Shown here in pieces: positions 5,885 through 6,925 of a DNA stretch of 6,925 nt. The translations under genes and the position numbers were made by a program. The stretch comes from Paracoccaceae bacterium (GTDB taxonomy: Bacteria; Pseudomonadota; Alphaproteobacteria; Rhodobacterales; Rhodobacteraceae), in NCBI GenBank assembly GCA_016937725.1, contig JAFGVZ010000244.1:1-6925 (forward strand), in the 5' to 3' direction. Within the stretch, counting starts at the first letter, position 1, and each line of letters opens with the position of its first letter. The notes beneath the pieces are model-generated. The model was given only the letters and a program-made list of their open reading frames with translations, was not told where the DNA came from and did no database searches.

Positions 5885-6874
5885 TCAGACGACCTGCAAC
5901 ACGATCTTGGCCGCATTCACCTGGCCTGCATCCAGATCGCCAAAGGCTTGCGCGCCATCCTCCAGCGCGCGTGTTTCGACCCAACCCAATGCGCCCAAAG
6001 CGCCCGCCCCAAGGGCGGCCAAGGCATCGGCAAAGTCTTGCGGCGTGTAGCAATAAGACCCGGTCACGCAGATTTCCTGTAGCGTGATGCGGCGAATGTC
6101 GAAGCCCTCCTGCCCCGGCAACAGCCCCACATGCACGATCACCCCGCCGGGCCGCACTAGGCGCGAGGCATCGGCGCGGGTCGCCTTTGCGCCCACCGCA
6201 TCAATCACCAGATCGAAGGCATCCGCGCCGGGGCCATGGCTGGTAGGGTCGAAAGTGTCGATCCCCACCTCTGCTGCAAGGGTCGCGCGTCGCCCGGCAT
6301 GGGGTTCGGCCACATGAATGCTGGCCGCGCCCATGTGGCGGGCGACCAAGGCGGCGGCCACGCCGATTGCGCCTGCGCCCTGAATCAAAACGCGCGGGGC
6401 GGCTTGGCCCAAACGCTCCAGCCCGATCCGCACCGCGTGCCATGACACCGCGACGGGTTCGGCCAAGGCCGCGTCGCGCATGGACAGTCCTTCGGGGATG
6501 GGCAGCAGGTTGCGTTCGGGGATGGTCACGTATTCTGCAAACGCGCCCGGTCGCGGCGGCATAGAGATGATTGCGCGGCTGGGTGACAAATGAGGGCGGC
6601 CTGCCAGCGCCGCGGGGCAATGGGGGTCTACCACCAGCGGGTTGATCGCCACGGCCTGCCCCTTGCGCGGCCCGTCCGCGACAATCCCCGCCGCTTCATG
6701 CCCCAGCACCAAAGGCGCGGGGCGGCGATCGTCATACCCGTGATAGGCATGCATGTCGGACCCGCAAATGCCAACGGCGTGGACAGCAACCAGAACCTCG
6801 CCCTCGGCGGGCACCGGCGCGGGCAAGTCGGTCAGTTCCATCTGGTTCGGCCCGGTATAGAGTAACGCGCGCAT
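5885..6874 (-). CDS. Zinc-type medium-chain alcohol/polyol dehydrogenase lacking most structural-zinc cysteines
   Basis: This is a 329-residue MDR-superfamily dehydrogenase of the sorbitol/threonine/idonate dehydrogenase type. The catalytic domain has GICGSD with Cys37, GHE with His59-Glu60, and Glu139 in LAEPVAVSWHAV, which together form a normal catalytic zinc site. A Rossmann fold follows with GAGAIG (166-171) and an acidic residue (Glu190) at the end of the second strand, which suggests NAD(H). Residues 83-98 align without gaps to the usual CxxCxxC(7)C structural-zinc lobe, but the four positions read Asp83, Cys86, Ala89 and Ser97. The upstream short-chain dehydrogenase ends nine bases before its start, and AAGGA overlapping that stop serves as ribosome site, so the two are one operon. 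Such SDR-MDR pairs commonly oxidise sugar acids or polyols. The substrate is not recognisable from sequence; a C3-sulfonate polyol is possible given the neighbours but unproven. Confidence 0.85.
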   Translation of the reverse strand: MRALLYTGPNQMELTDLPAPVPAEGEVLVAVHAVGICGSDMHAYHGYDDRRPAPLVLGHEAAGIVADGPRKGQAVAINPLVVDPHCPAALAGRPHLSPSRAIISMPPRPGAFAEYVTIPERNLLPIPEGLSMRDAALAEPVAVSWHAVRIGLERLGQAAPRVLIQGAGAIGVAAALVARHMGAASIHVAEPHAGRRATLAAEVGIDTFDPTSHGPGADAFDLVIDAVGAKATRADASRLVRPGGVIVHVGLLPGQEGFDIRRITLQEICVTGSYCYTPQDFADALAALGAGALGALGWVETRALEDGAQAFGDLDAGQVNAAKIVLQVV

Positions 6875-6883
6875 GGTCTGTCC

Positions 6884-6925
6884 TTATTTCGCGGTAAAGC
6901 CGCCATCGACGAAAAGCGTCTGCCC
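6884..6925 (-). CDS. C-terminal end of a short-chain dehydrogenase/reductase (partial)
   Basis: Minus-strand bases 6925-6884 read GQTLFVDGGFTAK followed by TAA. G(Q/A)xLxVDGG(F/Y) close to the C-terminus is the classic ending of classical SDR enzymes (FabG-like). The rest of the gene lies beyond the right edge. It is the upstream partner of the zinc-type dehydrogenase, with a nine-base gap. Only 13 codons are visible, so substrate and subfamily cannot be given. Confidence 0.7.
   Translation of the reverse strand, partial: GQTLFVDGGFTAK

Noticed and set aside
5863..5885. GGGCG...CGCCC inverted repeat across the convergent stops of yaiI and the zinc dehydrogenase
   Set aside because: The five-pair GC stem has a 13-base loop and no T-run; this is readily expected by chance in GC-rich coding sequence.

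Overview
The window is GC-rich bacterial DNA with tightly packed genes. Codon use and gene content (HutC-type GntR regulator, YaiI/DUF188 protein, short COG0116 RNA methyltransferase, split SuyAB-type lyase) point to an alphaproteobacterium, most likely of the Rhodobacterales/Roseobacter-Paracoccus type. That is an inference from protein character, not from a marker gene. No RNA gene, mobile element, CRISPR array or large repeat is visible.

Layout: (1) 1-933, plus strand: the C-terminal ~310 residues of a THUMP-domain RNA guanine methyltransferase, cut by the window edge. (2) 965-4555, minus strand: a four-gene cluster read as comC - suyA - suyB - [intrinsic terminator] - suyZ. (3) 4556-4707: the only real intergenic regulatory region, AT-rich, with back-to-back promoters and two inverted repeats. 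(4) 4708-5878, plus strand: a HutC/UTRA-type GntR regulator whose 3' end overlaps a YaiI/DUF188 gene. (5) 5885-6925, minus strand: a zinc-type medium-chain dehydrogenase preceded by the last 13 codons of a short-chain dehydrogenase.

The main biological content is the central cluster. Each protein alone could get a misleading generic name: 'malate/L-lactate dehydrogenase', 'SAF domain protein', 'altronate dehydratase', 'YeiH family protein'. Together they match the known route for bacterial dissimilation of C3 sulfonates (cysteate, 3-sulfolactate, possibly dihydroxypropanesulfonate). ComC interconverts sulfopyruvate and (R)-sulfolactate. The two-subunit SuyAB lyase splits (R)-sulfolactate into pyruvate and sulfite. 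SuyZ, a PSE/UPF0324 membrane protein, is expected to export the sulfite. The divergent GntR protein is the obvious candidate regulator. No uptake system, cysteate aminotransferase, sulfite dehydrogenase or SlcC-type dehydrogenase is in the window, so the upstream feeding steps lie elsewhere.

This is an instance of a described pathway rather than a new one. Points that deserve checking are the strong terminator between the lyase and the exporter, the putative operators in the divergent promoter region, and the dehydrogenase at 5885-6874, which keeps its catalytic-zinc ligands but has lost three of the four structural-zinc cysteines.
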